A stretch of 64,000 nucleotides of DNA from contig JAKSQO010000006.1 of NCBI GenBank assembly GCA_024404095.1, positions 1 through 64,000 of the forward strand. Direction: 5' to 3'. The notes beneath the pieces were generated by a model. That model was not told where the DNA came from and searched no databases. It saw only the letters and a program-made list of their open reading frames with translations. How positions within the stretch are numbered: the stretch's first letter is position 1; every line of letters begins with the position of its first letter. Below, in pieces: positions 34,813 through 45,660 of this stretch. The translations under genes were made by a program, and so were the position numbers. The stretch is from Clostridia bacterium. GTDB lineage: Bacteria > Bacillota > Clostridia > Oscillospirales > Acutalibacteraceae.

Positions 34813-36786
34813 TTATTCTTCTGTTGACTCAGCCACTTCAGCCTTTGCTTCATCCACAGCAGGCATTGTTTCGGTTACTTCTTCGGGTTCTTCAAGTGTA
34901 CCGTCCATAAGTGCCTGGAACTTTTTGCCGTCAATTTTTTCGTGCTTGATAAGATACTGTGCAAGTGCGTGGAGCTTGTCAATATGCTCTGTCAGAATAG
35001 CCTCTGTGCGGTTCATAGCGTTAACCATGATTTCCTTAACCTCATCGTCAATCGCCTGTGCAGTAGCTTCTGAGTAGTTCTTGGAATGACCGTAGTCTCT
35101 GCCGAGGAATACCTCATCATTCGAGCCTGAGTAATTAACGGGACCGAGCTTATCGCTCATGCCGTAGCGTGTAATCATTTTTCTTGCAACCTCTGTTGCA
35201 CGCTCAATATCGTTTGAAGCACCTGTTGAAACATCACCGTTGATAAGCTTTTCAGCACAGCGACCGCCGAGGAAGCTTACAAGCTCGTCAAGCATTTCGT
35301 TTTTATACTGATAGCTCTTGTCCTCTGTGGGAATATACATTGTATATCCGCCTGCGCCGCCACGGGGAATGATTGAAACCTCGTGAACGGGATCCTGAGA
35401 GGGGAGATAGTAGCTTGAAACCGCATGACCTGCTTCGTGGTAAGCGGTCATTTTCTTTTCCTTGTCTGTCATTTTATGGGACTTCTTCTCAGTACCCATA
35501 ACAACCTTGATTGTAGCTTCCTCAATCTCAGTCATTGTGATAGCCTTCTTGTTGCGTCTTGCGGCAAGAAGAGCGGCTTCATTGAGAAGATTTTCAAGGT
35601 CTGCACCGACAAAGCCGACAGTTGAATTTGCGATAACCTTAAGGTCAACATCGGGTGCGAAAGGCTTGCCCTTTGCGTGAACATTGAGGATTTCCTCACG
35701 TCCCTTTGTGTCGGGATAGCTTACTGTAACACGTCTGTCAAATCGACCCGGACGCAGAAGCGCGGGGTCAAGGATATCGGGACGGTTGGTAGCTGCAATA
35801 ACAATTACACCCTGATTCTTGCCGAATCCGTCCATCTCAACAAGGAGCTGGTTAAGTGTCTGCTCTCTTTCGTCGTGTCCGCCGCCCATACCTGCGCCTC
35901 GGTGACGGCCGACAGCGTCAATTTCATCAATGAATATAACTGAGGGGGATTCTTTCTTTGCCTGGTCAAAGAGGTCACGCACACGTGATGCACCGACGCC
36001 GACATACATCTCAACAAAGTCAGAACCTGAAATTGAGAAGAACGGTACATCTGCTTCGCCTGCAACCGCACGGGCAAGGAGAGTTTTACCTGTGCCGGGA
36101 GGGCCTACAAGAAGCACGCCCTTGGGGATTCTTGCGCCGAGTGCACTGAACTTTTCGGGACTTCTGAGGAAGTCAACCATTTCGCTGAGCTCTTCCTTTT
36201 CCTCGTCACAGCCTGCAACCTGTTCAAATGTTGTCTTGTCCTTCTCGTTCTTCTGCTTTCTTGCGTTGACCTTGCCGAAGCCGAGAGTTTTATTCATATC
36301 GCCGCTGACCGAGTTCATTCGTCTCATCATGATTACGAAAAGAACCACAAGCATTACAGCCATAATCAGCGTCGGAAGAAGATTGACAAACCATGAGCCT
36401 GCCGAGCCTGCGATATACTCGTACTTTACAAGCTCATTTGCATCCTTGGCGTTTTTGTTCTGCTCACGAACGGTATCGTTAATGTCAGAAATAAAGATGT
36501 TTACATTCGGCACGCGATATTCCTTGAATGCCTTGTCACCCTCGAGCTTATACTTAAGAGTACCGCTTGAAAGGTTGAGGTTGAATTCGTCAACCTTGCC
36601 CTGGTCAAAATACTGGATAACCTGATAGTAGTTGACCTTGGACGCATCCTTTGCCGTATTTCTTGAAGCAAAGCTTATCGCCGTGACAATAATAATCGGA
36701 ATAATAATGTAGGGTAGGAAGTCGAAGATTTTTTTCTTCTTCCCGTTATTCCCTTTGTTGTTAGAGTTGTTGTTCAATAATTTCAC
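34813..36786 (-). CDS. ftsH: ATP-dependent membrane zinc protease FtsH
   Basis: FtsH is a hexameric membrane AAA+ protease that degrades misassembled membrane proteins and short-lived regulators. The 657-residue product has two membrane helices (about residues 22-40 and 135-154) flanking an outer domain, Walker A GPPGTGKT (about 228-235), Walker B VIFIDEID (283-290), the second region of homology [18 protein letters not shown], and the zinc site HEAGH (450-454). The last 40 residues are Glu-rich. It is the last gene of a long operon, 45 bp after hpt, an arrangement (tilS-hpt-ftsH) common in Firmicutes. Confidence 0.98.
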   Translation of the reverse strand: MKLLNNNSNNKGNNGKKKKIFDFLPYIIIPIIIVTAISFASRNTAKDASKVNYYQVIQYFDQGKVDEFNLNLSSGTLKYKLEGDKAFKEYRVPNVNIFISDINDTVREQNKNAKDANELVKYEYIAGSAGSWFVNLLPTLIMAVMLVVLFVIMMRRMNSVSGDMNKTLGFGKVNARKQKNEKDKTTFEQVAGCDEEKEELSEMVDFLRSPEKFSALGARIPKGVLLVGPPGTGKTLLARAVAGEADVPFFSISGSDFVEMYVGVGASRVRDLFDQAKKESPSVIFIDEIDAVGRHRGAGMGGGHDEREQTLNQLLVEMDGFGKNQGVIVIAATNRPDILDPALLRPGRFDRRVTVSYPDTKGREEILNVHAKGKPFAPDVDLKVIANSTVGFVGADLENLLNEAALLAARRNKKAITMTEIEEATIKVVMGTEKKSHKMTDKEKKMTAYHEAGHAVSSYYLPSQDPVHEVSIIPRGGAGGYTMYIPTEDKSYQYKNEMLDELVSFLGGRCAEKLINGDVSTGASNDIERATEVARKMITRYGMSDKLGPVNYSGSNDEVFLGRDYGHSKNYSEATAQAIDDEVKEIMVNAMNRTEAILTEHIDKLHALAQYLIKHEKIDGKKFQALMDGTLEEPEEVTETMPAVDEAKAEVAESTEE

Positions 36787-36831
36787 TCCTGTTCGGTTTT
36801 TGAAGTAATCGCCTGAAAATCAGGAGCTTAC

Positions 36832-37371
36832 TTATTCGTATATTTCACGCTTGAGAACGCCGATATAGGGAAGATTTCTGTACTTTTCATCGTAGTCAAG
36901 ACCGTAGCCGACAACAAATTCGTCGGGAACGAGGTCGCCGAAATAATCAGCGGAGATGTCAGCCTTTCTGCGTTCGGGTTTGTCAAGAAGAGTACAGATT
37001 CTGATGCTTGCAGGGTGTCTCTGTTCAAGCATATTGCGCACATAGGAAAGCGTCATACCGCTGTCAAGAATGTCCTCAACAAGAAGCAGATCCTTACCGT
37101 GAAGGTCAATGTCAAGGTCCTTGATAATCTTGACGTTGCCTGATGATGTTGTGCCGCTTCCGTAGCTTGAAACGCACATAAAGTCGATTTCGCAGGGGAT
37201 ATCTATTGCACGCATAAGGTCTGCCATAAAGATAACCGAGCCCTTGAGGATGCTTACAAGTGTAAGATTCTTGCCCTCGTAGTCCTTGCTTATCTGTTTG
37301 CCGAGTCTTGTGACCATTGTGTTAAGGTCTTCCTTGCTGAAAAATACCTTCTCAATATCGTTCTCAATCAT
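36832..37371 (-). CDS. hpt: Hypoxanthine phosphoribosyltransferase
   Basis: Hpt converts hypoxanthine or guanine and PRPP to IMP or GMP for purine salvage. The 179-residue protein is of normal length. The PRPP loop is [16 protein letters not shown], the substrate-binding [24 protein letters not shown] is present, and the N-terminal [17 protein letters not shown] matches the family. It overlaps tilS by 8 bp and precedes ftsH. Confidence 0.97.
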   Translation of the reverse strand: MIENDIEKVFFSKEDLNTMVTRLGKQISKDYEGKNLTLVSILKGSVIFMADLMRAIDIPCEIDFMCVSSYGSGTTSSGNVKIIKDLDIDLHGKDLLLVEDILDSGMTLSYVRNMLEQRHPASIRICTLLDKPERRKADISADYFGDLVPDEFVVGYGLDYDEKYRNLPYIGVLKREIYE

Positions 37372-38686
37372 TTTCTTCGTCCTCTCTTATAAGAAGTATT
37401 TTTTGTGTTTCTTTTTTTATTTTACATCTGTCAGCACAGCCGAGGCTCTGAACCCAGAGAATACCGTTTTCGTCCGCAAGAACCGCAAGGCTGTTTCTGT
37501 TTTCAAGATGTTTTTCATTGAATAATTTTTTTAATGTTTTGGTGCAGTCGCTTCCTGCAAGCCGCATTTTATCTCCCGCACGTCTGTTGCGAATTATACA
37601 CTTCCCGACTATGCAATCAAAGTCTACCACTTTATTATGAACAATCTGTTTCGGCGGTAAATCATTTCTGTTAAAAACTGTTGCGGAAAATACTCCGACG
37701 GGTGTTTCTGCCTCAAAATGTGAAAAATCACATTCCCATTCAGTATTTTCCGAAACCTCGGGATTGATTTTAAGAATACCGTTTCGTACCTCAACAACGG
37801 TATCCTTAAGCACCTGTGTCTTTCCTCCCGAAAGGATTGAATCAACCGATTTGATATGAATCAGCTCGGGAGTTATGTCTGCGTCACGTTTGAGTATCTC
37901 TGCAATAACACGCCGTCTGACCGCAAAATGCTCACCGTAAATAACGTCAGCTCTGTAACCGCCTGAGATTTTCGCCTTGCTGATAATAGTTTCTGTAAGC
38001 GAACTGAAATAATCCTCGTCGCTGACGGCACATTCCGTAAGACGTGATACGGCGTTCTCAAACGACGGGTTGATTCCCTTGAGCTGAGGAATGACGTTGA
38101 GCCTGATTCTGTTTCTTGAATAGATATCGTCAAAATTGGTTTCATCAGTTACAAAGCTGATGCCGTTTTTCTGACAGTAATCTTCAATATCGGCTCTTGT
38201 GCAGTCAATCAGCGGACGGATAATGTTGCCGCGGACAGGGGGAATAGAGCAGAGCCCTTTTGACGATGAACCTCTTGTGATGTTCAGAAGCAGAGTTTCG
38301 CTTCTGTCCGAGAGTGTATGTGCCGTTGCGATAATGCAGTTTTCAAATGAAGCGAAAAAATCATATCTGACCTTTCGACCGCACTCCTCAAGTCCGAGAC
38401 CCTTTTCAGCCGCCATTTTCGGAACATCAGCGTGAAGCACCTTGAGCGGAATACTGAGCTTTTCGCACTCTGTTTTTACAAAGGCTTCATCTCTGTCAGC
38501 ACTTGCGCCGCGTATACCGTGATTGACGTGACAGGCGGAAAGCGTGATGCCGTATTCATCCTTTAACTCATTCAGCACATTAAGAAGTGCCATTGAATCC
38601 GCACCGCCCGAAAGAGCGACAACCACCGATTTATCCTTTAACGGCATTTTGTATTTTTCAACAGCCTGCCTGACTTTACATATCAT
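37364..38686 (-). CDS. tilS: tRNA(Ile)-lysidine synthase
   Basis: TilS adds lysine to C34 of the tRNA-Ile with anticodon CAU so that it reads AUA. The 440-residue protein has the N-terminal PP-loop [38 protein letters not shown], and [18 protein letters not shown], followed by the C-terminal tRNA-binding domain with [22 protein letters not shown]. The gene is essential in most bacteria. It overlaps dnaB by 11 bp and hpt by 8 bp. Confidence 0.96.
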   Translation of the reverse strand: MICKVRQAVEKYKMPLKDKSVVVALSGGADSMALLNVLNELKDEYGITLSACHVNHGIRGASADRDEAFVKTECEKLSIPLKVLHADVPKMAAEKGLGLEECGRKVRYDFFASFENCIIATAHTLSDRSETLLLNITRGSSSKGLCSIPPVRGNIIRPLIDCTRADIEDYCQKNGISFVTDETNFDDIYSRNRIRLNVIPQLKGINPSFENAVSRLTECAVSDEDYFSSLTETIISKAKISGGYRADVIYGEHFAVRRRVIAEILKRDADITPELIHIKSVDSILSGGKTQVLKDTVVEVRNGILKINPEVSENTEWECDFSHFEAETPVGVFSATVFNRNDLPPKQIVHNKVVDFDCIVGKCIIRNRRAGDKMRLAGSDCTKTLKKLFNEKHLENRNSLAVLADENGILWVQSLGCADRCKIKKETQKILLIREDEEND

Positions 38687-40052
38687 TTCTGATTTTCTCC
38701 ATAGACATAAACAATGTATGGTCGCCGTCCCAGATCATTTCAACCGTATCTGTTGCGCCGTGACGGTTTTTGGCAACGATAACCTCAACCTTGTTGGCAA
38801 GCTCCTGCTGCTGTTCATCCTCGTCATTTTCGTCCTTTTCACCTGCATAGTAGTCGGGACGGTAGAGCATCATAACGATATCGGCATCCTGCTCGATTGA
38901 ACCCGATTCACGCAGGTCGGCAAGCTGAGGTCTGTGAGAGCTTCCTCGGCCCTCAGTACCACGGGAAAGCTGAGCACAGACGATAACAGGAATAGCAAGG
39001 TCTTTAGCCATAAGCTTCAATTCTCGTGTGATTTCGCTGACTGCCTGAACACGGTTTTCAACTCTTCCTGCGGGCTTAATAAGTCCGAGGTAGTCAACGA
39101 TAACGCACTCAACATCCTTAAGACGGCGAATTCGTGCCTTCATTTCGGGAACGGTGATTGAGCTTGTGTCGTCAAAATACAGCTCGACATCATTGAGAGC
39201 GCTTGTAGCCTGTCCGAGTCTCTGCCAGTCCTCAGCGTCAAGCTCACCCGTTCTCATCTTGGAGGAATTAACTCTCGCCTCGGTTGAAAGAACACGCATT
39301 GCAAGCTGTTCCTTTGTCATTTCGAGTGAGAACATCAGTACCCGGCGGTGACCGATATACGAAACATTTCTCGCAAGGTTAAGCGCAAAGCTCGTTTTAC
39401 CCATGGCAGGACGAGCACCGATAAGAATAAGGTCGGAACGGTGGAGACCTGTAAGAACTCTGTCAAGGTCGCCGTAGCCGGTGGTAAAGCCCTTGTACTG
39501 CTCCTTTTCGGGAGAGGTGAGGTGCTGAAGCGTTGTATAAACATCGCTTATGATAATATCACCGAGCTTTGACGGCGCGTTGGTTTTTCTGCCCTGTCGG
39601 ATATTGTATATCTTCTGCTCAGCGGCTTCAAGCAGCTCATCCGCTGTCTGCTCCTGCGTGGATGCGGCGTCAATGGTTTCCCTTGAAGCGTTGATGAGCG
39701 AGCGTATGTAGAATTTTTCTTTTACGATTTTAGCGTATGATTCAACATTGGCTGTGGAGGGGACAACCTGTGCAAGCTGAAAAAGATAGTTCTTGCCTGC
39801 GGCGGTGTCATAAACCTTGTCACGTACAAGACTTTCAAGCACGATAAGCGGGTCAATTTTGCCGCCTGTTGCCTCGATTGTAGCCATAGCTGTGAAAATA
39901 GCCTGATGCTGAGGCAGATAGAAATCATCCGCGCTCAGAAGCACCTGTACCTGCGGCATGCAGGCAGGGTCAACAAGGAGCGAACCGAGTACGGCCTGCT
40001 CCGCTTCAAGGCTGAAAACAGCTTCAGTTGAATTGTAATTAAGACTTTCCAT
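38676..40052 (-). CDS. dnaB: Replicative DNA helicase
   Basis: DnaB is the hexameric helicase that unwinds DNA at the replication fork. The 458-residue protein has an N-terminal primase-interaction domain (SLEAEQAVLGSLLVDP), a linker, and the RecA-like motor: Walker A GARPAMGKTSFA, MFSLEMTKEQLAMR, Walker B CVIVDYLGLI, and ADLRESGSIEQDADIVMMLYR. No intein is inserted. It lies 29 bp after rplI, the usual rplI-dnaB order of Firmicutes, and overlaps tilS. Confidence 0.98.
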   Translation of the reverse strand: MESLNYNSTEAVFSLEAEQAVLGSLLVDPACMPQVQVLLSADDFYLPQHQAIFTAMATIEATGGKIDPLIVLESLVRDKVYDTAAGKNYLFQLAQVVPSTANVESYAKIVKEKFYIRSLINASRETIDAASTQEQTADELLEAAEQKIYNIRQGRKTNAPSKLGDIIISDVYTTLQHLTSPEKEQYKGFTTGYGDLDRVLTGLHRSDLILIGARPAMGKTSFALNLARNVSYIGHRRVLMFSLEMTKEQLAMRVLSTEARVNSSKMRTGELDAEDWQRLGQATSALNDVELYFDDTSSITVPEMKARIRRLKDVECVIVDYLGLIKPAGRVENRVQAVSEITRELKLMAKDLAIPVIVCAQLSRGTEGRGSSHRPQLADLRESGSIEQDADIVMMLYRPDYYAGEKDENDEDEQQQELANKVEVIVAKNRHGATDTVEMIWDGDHTLFMSMEKIRNDM

Positions 40053-40081
40053 AAGTCTTTCTCCCTTATATGAGGTATTCC

Positions 40082-40525
40082 TTATTCTTCACTTACCTTA
40101 ACCGTGAAGTCGGCGTTTACGCCCTGATAAAGCTTTACTGTTGCAGGGTAGCTGCCGAAAGCCTTGATATCATTGACGGTAATCTTTCTCTTGTCAATGT
40201 CAATCTTGAATGTCTTTTTCATTGCCTCCGCAATTTCCTTTGCTGTTACAGAACCGAAGAGACGGCCGCCCTGACCTGCCTTTGCGGTAATTGTAATGAT
40301 TTTTCCGTTGATTTCAGCGGCAGCCTTCTTAGCAGCCTCTGTTTCAACTGCAATCTTATGCTTCTTTGAATTCTCTCTGTTCTGAAGCTCTGTCATAGCC
40401 TGAGAGTTAGCCTCAACTGCAAGGTTTCTCGGGAAAAGATAGTTTCTTGCATATCCGTCAGATGTTGTTACAAGCTCACCCTTTTTGCCGAGCGACTTAA
40501 CATCCTGCTGTAAAATTACTTTCAT
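40082..40525 (-). CDS. rplI: 50S ribosomal protein L9
   Basis: L9 binds the base of the L1 stalk on 23S rRNA. The 147-residue protein is of usual length. The start [19 protein letters not shown] and the [14 protein letters not shown] motif are diagnostic; a long central helix and a C-terminal domain ([14 protein letters not shown]) follow. Its start overlaps the gdpP stop by 4 bp, which suggests coupling. Confidence 0.98.
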   Translation of the reverse strand: MKVILQQDVKSLGKKGELVTTSDGYARNYLFPRNLAVEANSQAMTELQNRENSKKHKIAVETEAAKKAAAEINGKIITITAKAGQGGRLFGSVTAKEIAEAMKKTFKIDIDKRKITVNDIKAFGSYPATVKLYQGVNADFTVKVSEE

Positions 40526-42522
40526 ACTGTCTGTACCTCTTTCTGTTTATTGTTTTCACGATAGTTTTCGATATTGTGCATTACGTCAGCGGTAACCTTT
40601 TCAAAGGTTGAATCCTTGACCTGAGCCGCAGCCATAGTCTGATGTCCGCCGCCGCCGAGCTGTTCCATAAGAACCTGAACGTTTACGGCGCCGAGTGAGC
40701 GTGCTGAAACACAAATCATATCGTTTAATTTAAATATAACAAAGGAAGCGTCAACACCGCTGATGTTCAAAAGCTCGTCTGCCGCCTGTGCGCTTATCAT
40801 ACGTATATCGGCGCACTCCTCGTCAGCAACGGCAATAGCACAGTTGCGGTATTTTTTAGCTCCGCTTATTATGCGGTTTCTTGCGTGATGATTCTCTATA
40901 TCGTTGGCAAAAAGCTTCTTGACTCTGATTGTATCGGCATCCTGAGATTTGAGGAAAGCCGCCGCTTCAAATGTTCTCGGAGTGGAGCGGAGAATGAAAT
41001 TCTTGGTGTCAAGGATGATACCTGCCATAAGAGCATCCGCTGTGAGGTTATCCATTTCATCGGTATCGGGAATGTACTCAATAAGCTCCGTAACCATTTC
41101 AGAGGTTGAGGAAGCACTCGGGTCGTGGAAGAAGATAACTGCGTCCTTAATGTAGTCAACTGCCTTGCGATGGTGGTCGATAACAACAACCATATCGCAC
41201 GCATCAAGAATTTCTTTATTTTCAACAAAATTTGTAATATGAGTGTCGACAACAACAAGAAGATTGTTCTTTGTCTGACTGATTTTCTGCTTTGCGTCAG
41301 CGGTCGGCATAATTAGTTCGCCGAGACCCTCAGCTTTAACTCTTTCAAGCAGAGGCTTTGACATTGACTTGTCCTCGTCTGTAACAATGAATACATCCTT
41401 TTCAAAGCTTCGTGCAATATAAGCGATACCGAGAGCCGCACCCGTCGCGTCAAAGTCGGGAAAACGGTGTCCCATAACATATACCGTATTGCAGCCGCCG
41501 ATAAGCTCCGAGAGGGCAGAGGCAACAATTCTTGACTTGACCTTGTTGGTGCTTTCAATGCTCTTTGAGATGCCGCCGAAAAATTCGTAGTTGTCCTTTG
41601 TTCTAAGTACAGCCTGATCGCCGCCGCGGCCGAGAGCCATGTCAAGCGAGAGCTTTGCGTTGTCTTCACATTCCTTGAGGTCTGAGCCGTTTCCGACACC
41701 GATTGAGAGGGTAGCTCCGACATATTTTCCGTCATAGGTATAGCTTCTGACCGTGTCAAGAATATCAAATTTGCGCTCAACCATATGGTCTGCATCCTGC
41801 TTTTCGGCAACGATGCAGAACTTGCTGTCGCTGATTTTTGATAAATAGCACGGATAACCCGAAAGCCATTCCTCAATTATCTTTTCAATTCCGTTTCTAA
41901 TTGCGGCGCAGTCAGTTTCACGGTAATCCTGCTGTATTTCCGCAATGTTATCAATTGTCATAATTACCATTGCGGGACGTGTCTTGATAAATTCATCAGC
42001 AATATTTCTGTACTTTGTGCAGTCGACAAAGTACATTACAATGTATTCCTCATTACCTTTTTTTGCTCGGTGAGAGAAAACGCTGAAATACTTGCCGTCA
42101 CACTCGATTGTAACTCCGTTTGCAGAATCAACGATTGCGTCTGTGCCCATATTGGTCAGCGTTTCGGAAAGCTCGGAGTATGCGGCTGAGTTTGAGCCTG
42201 CAACCTGCTCCTCAAAAAGGCTGTTGAACCATTCAATGCTTCCGTCCTTTTTGCAGAGTACAACAGGGAGGGGAAAGTTGTTTTTCTCACGGCTGCCCCA
42301 GAAATTCAGACTGCTTGAAACTCCGTTGAGAATATTCTGCTTTTTGGTAACAATCGACTTGTTCAAAATGATTGTAGCCGCAAAAACACCGACAAGCAGA
42401 AGAAATTCAATCAGCGCAAACAGGGGACTGCCCTTGACGGCGGTAATGATAATGCAGATAAGTGCGATTGCCGCCGCAATTAAAAATACGGGGAAATTAC
42501 GGAGAATTTCTTTGATTTTCAA
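40522..42522 (-). CDS. gdpP: Cyclic-di-AMP phosphodiesterase
   Basis: GdpP hydrolyses the second messenger c-di-AMP to pApA and so affects osmolyte transport and wall stress. The 666-residue protein has two N-terminal membrane helices (about residues 13-55), a PAS-like domain, a degenerate GGDEF domain, and the DHH/DHHA1 phosphodiesterase: [34 protein letters not shown] and [11 protein letters not shown]. The order gdpP-rplI-dnaB is conserved in Firmicutes. It begins 4 bp after the RNase J gene. Confidence 0.95.
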   Translation of the reverse strand: MKIKEILRNFPVFLIAAAIALICIIITAVKGSPLFALIEFLLLVGVFAATIILNKSIVTKKQNILNGVSSSLNFWGSREKNNFPLPVVLCKKDGSIEWFNSLFEEQVAGSNSAAYSELSETLTNMGTDAIVDSANGVTIECDGKYFSVFSHRAKKGNEEYIVMYFVDCTKYRNIADEFIKTRPAMVIMTIDNIAEIQQDYRETDCAAIRNGIEKIIEEWLSGYPCYLSKISDSKFCIVAEKQDADHMVERKFDILDTVRSYTYDGKYVGATLSIGVGNGSDLKECEDNAKLSLDMALGRGGDQAVLRTKDNYEFFGGISKSIESTNKVKSRIVASALSELIGGCNTVYVMGHRFPDFDATGAALGIAYIARSFEKDVFIVTDEDKSMSKPLLERVKAEGLGELIMPTADAKQKISQTKNNLLVVVDTHITNFVENKEILDACDMVVVIDHHRKAVDYIKDAVIFFHDPSASSTSEMVTELIEYIPDTDEMDNLTADALMAGIILDTKNFILRSTPRTFEAAAFLKSQDADTIRVKKLFANDIENHHARNRIISGAKKYRNCAIAVADEECADIRMISAQAADELLNISGVDASFVIFKLNDMICVSARSLGAVNVQVLMEQLGGGGHQTMAAAQVKDSTFEKVTADVMHNIENYRENNKQKEVQTV

Positions 42523-42526
42523 GTAA

Positions 42527-44401
42527 TTACACCTCCATAATAATAGAAAGAATCATCGGACTCCTTTTGGTTTTTTCATACATAAGGCGTGAAACCTCAT
42601 CTCTGACCTTGCTTTTAATGGTTGAGAAATCCCGCACATTGTTTGAAATGCACTTTTCTATAACCAGACGTGCGGCATAACACGCATCGTCAATAAGCTC
42701 TTCGGATTCCTTGACGTATACAAAGCCTCGCGTCAGAATGTCGGGGCCTGCACAGATTTCACCTGTGTAGCTGTCCACCGAAACGGCAACAACAATAAGT
42801 CCGTCCTCGGCAAGTCGCTTTCTGTCACGCAGGACAACATTTCCGACATCGCCTACACCCGAGCCGTCAACAAAAATCTGACCTGCGGGGAGGGCTTCGG
42901 TGACCTTTAATCCGTTTTCGCTGACCTCAACCTGAAGTCCGTTATCAGCAATAAAGATATTTTCTTTCGGAATTCCCATGCTTTCAGCAAGCTGAGCGTG
43001 CTTTCTGATGTGCTTCTGCTCACCGTGGACAGGGATAAAGTACTTCGGCTTGATGATACCCATCATCAGTTTCAGTTCCTCCTGACAGGCATGACCCGAA
43101 ACGTGAACGCCGTAGTTTCTTTCATATATAACATCCGCACCGAGCTTTAACAGCTCATTGACAACCTTGCCGACAGTTTTTTCGTTGCCGGGGATAGGCG
43201 TTGCGGAAATGATAACGCAGTCGTTAGGACCGACAGCGACCTTGCGGTGGTCGGAGAAAGCCATTCTTGAAAGTGCGGACATCGGTTCACCCTGACTGCC
43301 TGTTGTTACAATAACCATCTGATCGGCAGGGTAGCGGTTGATCATGTCGATGCTTACCAACAGACCCTCGGGAATGTTGAGATAGCCAAGCTCCGCACCG
43401 ATATTGACAACATTTTCAAGGCTTCTGCCCGAGAGAGCAACCTTTCTGCCGAGTGCGTGCGCCTGGTCAATAATCTGCTGAACACGGTGCACGTTTGAAG
43501 CGAATGTAGCTATGATAATTCTGCGCTGACCTGCTCTTTCAAAAAGAGTTCTCAGCGATTCGCCGACCTTCTTTTCACTCTCTGTATATCCGGGACGCTC
43601 TGCATTGGTAGAGTCGGAAAGCATACACAGTACACCCTCATTGCCAATCTGACCGAAGCGGTTGAGGTCAATCATACCGCCGTCAATCGGCGTGCTGTCA
43701 ATCTTGAAGTCACCCATCTGAACGATAGTGCCTGCACCGCATCTTATGGCAAAGGCGAGTGCGTCGGGAATTGAGTGGTTGACATGGATTGCCTCAACGT
43801 CAAATTTGCCCAGACCGATGTGGTCGCCGGGCTTTATTACGTTGAGTTCAGCTGAGCCGAGAAGATTGTGCTCCTCGAGCTTGCCCTCAATAAGTCCGAT
43901 TGTCAGCCTTGTGCCGTAAACGGGAATGTTGACGGATTTAAGCAGATATGCGAGGGAACCGATATGGTCCTCGTGACCGTGGGTGATAACGATACCCTTG
44001 ATTTTTTCCGCGTTCTGCTCAAGATAGGTGAAATCCGGGATAACGAGATCAACACCGAGCATATCTGCGTCGGGGAAGGCGAGACCGCAGTCGACAAGCA
44101 TAATATCTCCGTCATATTCATAAACGGTGATGTTCTTGCCGATTTCATTAAGTCCGCCGAGAAAACCGATTTTAACAGGTTTAACAGCCTTTTTCTTTGT
44201 GTAGCGTTTGTAGTTCTGCTTGTATGGCTTTCTCTGATTTCTCTTCTGATAATTCGACTTCTGATTCTGTTTTGAATTCTTGCTTTTGTCTGCCTGTCTG
44301 CGGTCTTTCTTTTCACCCTGCATTTTCTGCTTGTTAGGGCGCTTAGACTGCTTTTTCTGTGCAGACTTCTGACCTTTCTCGGTCTTTTCTTTGTTAGGCA
44401 T
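42527..44401 (-). CDS. rnj: Ribonuclease J with a long basic N-terminal extension
   Basis: RNase J is a metallo-beta-lactamase/beta-CASP nuclease with 5'-3' exonuclease and endonuclease activity in mRNA decay and rRNA maturation. The start at 44401 (624 residues) follows AGGAGA; an in-frame TTG at 44425 lies upstream of that site. The zinc motif is VITHGHEDHIG, with SIPDALAF, TGSQGEPMSAL, HVSGHACQEEL and PVHGEQKH further on. The first 65 residues are almost all Lys, Gln, Asn and Arg, an extension not typical of the family core. It is the first gene of the large operon. Confidence 0.95.
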   Translation of the reverse strand: MPNKEKTEKGQKSAQKKQSKRPNKQKMQGEKKDRRQADKSKNSKQNQKSNYQKRNQRKPYKQNYKRYTKKKAVKPVKIGFLGGLNEIGKNITVYEYDGDIMLVDCGLAFPDADMLGVDLVIPDFTYLEQNAEKIKGIVITHGHEDHIGSLAYLLKSVNIPVYGTRLTIGLIEGKLEEHNLLGSAELNVIKPGDHIGLGKFDVEAIHVNHSIPDALAFAIRCGAGTIVQMGDFKIDSTPIDGGMIDLNRFGQIGNEGVLCMLSDSTNAERPGYTESEKKVGESLRTLFERAGQRRIIIATFASNVHRVQQIIDQAHALGRKVALSGRSLENVVNIGAELGYLNIPEGLLVSIDMINRYPADQMVIVTTGSQGEPMSALSRMAFSDHRKVAVGPNDCVIISATPIPGNEKTVGKVVNELLKLGADVIYERNYGVHVSGHACQEELKLMMGIIKPKYFIPVHGEQKHIRKHAQLAESMGIPKENIFIADNGLQVEVSENGLKVTEALPAGQIFVDGSGVGDVGNVVLRDRKRLAEDGLIVVAVSVDSYTGEICAGPDILTRGFVYVKESEELIDDACYAARLVIEKCISNNVRDFSTIKSKVRDEVSRLMYEKTKRSPMILSIIMEV

Positions 44402-44484
44402 GTAGATAATCTGTCTCCTGTTCAAAAAGTAGTTTTATGTAAAATCTGATAAGTACAAATATTTTGCCATTATTTAACTAATAT

Positions 44485-44513
44485 ATAATACTATTAAAGA
44501 GATGAATTGTCAA
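44485..44513 (-). promoter_or_regulatory. Promoter of the rnj-gdpP-rplI-dnaB-tilS-hpt-ftsH operon
   Basis: On the minus strand TTGACA (44513-44508) and TATTAT (44490-44485) are 17 bp apart, about 85 bp before the RNase J start codon. Confidence 0.75.
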
Positions 44514-44548
44514 TGCTTATTATGGTCACAAAACTTTCATAGTAAACA

Positions 44549-44577
44549 TTGTTTTTTGTTTCATTCGGTGGTATAAT
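44549..44577 (+). promoter_or_regulatory. Sigma-A type promoter for rnhA
   Basis: TTGTTT (44549-44554) and TATAAT (44572-44577) are 17 bp apart, 32 bp before the start codon of rnhA. Confidence 0.65.
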
Positions 44578-44609
44578 TCGTTCAGAACAAATTCAGCAGA
44601 GGTAAACAG

Positions 44610-45047
44610 ATGAAACACGTAGATATTTTTACAGACGGAGCCTGCTCGGGCAATCCCGGACCCGGAGGCTGGGGAGCGATTCTCCGTTATAACGGAAACG
44701 AAAAGGAAATCAGCGGCGGTGAAAAAAATACAACCAACAACCGTATGGAGCTGACAGCCGCAATCGAAGCGCTTGCGTTGCTCAAGGAGCCGTGCGAGGT
44801 TACATTGTGGACGGACTCAAAGTATGTTGCTGACGGTCTCGGCAAGGGCTGGGCGGCAGGCTGGAAGAAAAACGGTTGGCGCAAGGGGGATAAAAAGCCT
44901 GCGCTGAACCCCGATTTGTGGGACAGACTAATCACTCTTTACAATACACATAAGGTTACCATTCAATGGGTTAAGGGTCACGCGTCACATCCCGAAAATG
45001 AGAGATGTGACAGAATGGCAGTATCGGAATGGGAAAAGCTGAAATAA
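44610..45047 (+). CDS. rnhA: Ribonuclease HI
   Basis: RNase HI cuts the RNA strand of RNA-DNA hybrids during replication and repair. The 145-residue protein has the four catalytic acids: Asp in [17 protein letters not shown] (Asp9), Glu in [11 protein letters not shown], Asp in LWTDSKYV and Asp in ERCDRMAV. The basic handle [16 protein letters not shown] is present. It is monocistronic with its own promoter and a terminator shared with the convergent membrane gene. Confidence 0.97.
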   Translation: MKHVDIFTDGACSGNPGPGGWGAILRYNGNEKEISGGEKNTTNNRMELTAAIEALALLKEPCEVTLWTDSKYVADGLGKGWAAGWKKNGWRKGDKKPALNPDLWDRLITLYNTHKVTIQWVKGHASHPENERCDRMAVSEWEKLK

Positions 45048-45050
45048 AAC

Positions 45051-45084
45051 AGGAGCTGCCGTTAAAATGCGACAGCTCCTTTAC
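45051..45084. terminator. Shared terminator between rnhA and a membrane protein gene
   Basis: AGGAGCTG (45051-45058) and CAGCTCCT (45073-45080) form the stem, extended by a CG/CG pair after the first arm. T residues follow on the plus strand and the stop codon of the minus-strand gene begins at 45085. Confidence 0.75.
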
Positions 45085-45606
45085 TTATGCTGATATTCTT
45101 TTTCTGAGAATCAATACGCTGATAATATCAAATACAGGTAAAACCTGAAATACGTAGTGTATGGGTCTGATTTTATCATTTTTATCAGCGGCAATCACTT
45201 TTATTCCCGCTATGCCCGACAGCACAATCATAACCCGGCATAATATGTAATCCAACGGTATTAAAACAACGCTTATCGGAAAGCTTATGGGAGCGAAAGC
45301 AATACAGATAATGAAGTTAATAATATAGAACGGTATTGAAACAAGCTTCATCTTTTTCCACATCTTTACCGCTTTTTCAGCATCACCGCTTTTTAACAGC
45401 CTGCGAACCTTTCCGACAGCGGAAATTTCTGTAATTACCGTTACGGCAAGAACAAAAAGAATAAGACCCAACAGAAATATATCGGCGATTGCAGGCAGTA
45501 AACGCTTGAATTCGTTTGAAATAATTGATGCGATAATCAGCGGAACAGCCGTTATTCCTGCAAGGCAGACATATTGAAGCGTGAGAAAGGCATTTATCTG
45601 TTTCAT
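45085..45606 (-). CDS. Small integral membrane protein of unknown function
   Basis: The 173-residue protein has four or five hydrophobic helices (around residues 8-30, 37-60, 90-110, 115-135 and perhaps 150-165), with a short basic loop (VRRLLKSGDAEKAVKMWKKMK) between the second and third. No family is recognised. It lies 54 bp after the GH31 gene on the same strand and may be part of that operon, or stand alone. Confidence 0.7.
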   Translation of the reverse strand: MKQINAFLTLQYVCLAGITAVPLIIASIISNEFKRLLPAIADIFLLGLILFVLAVTVITEISAVGKVRRLLKSGDAEKAVKMWKKMKLVSIPFYIINFIICIAFAPISFPISVVLIPLDYILCRVMIVLSGIAGIKVIAADKNDKIRPIHYVFQVLPVFDIISVLILRKRISA

Positions 45607-45660
45607 TTAATCACTCCGTTCGTCTGTGATTTTATCACATTTTACATGGAATGTCTATAT

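Noticed and set aside
35930..36625. 231-residue open frame antisense to ftsH
   Set aside because: It mirrors a highly conserved coding region, has no ribosome binding site and no recognisable protein character.
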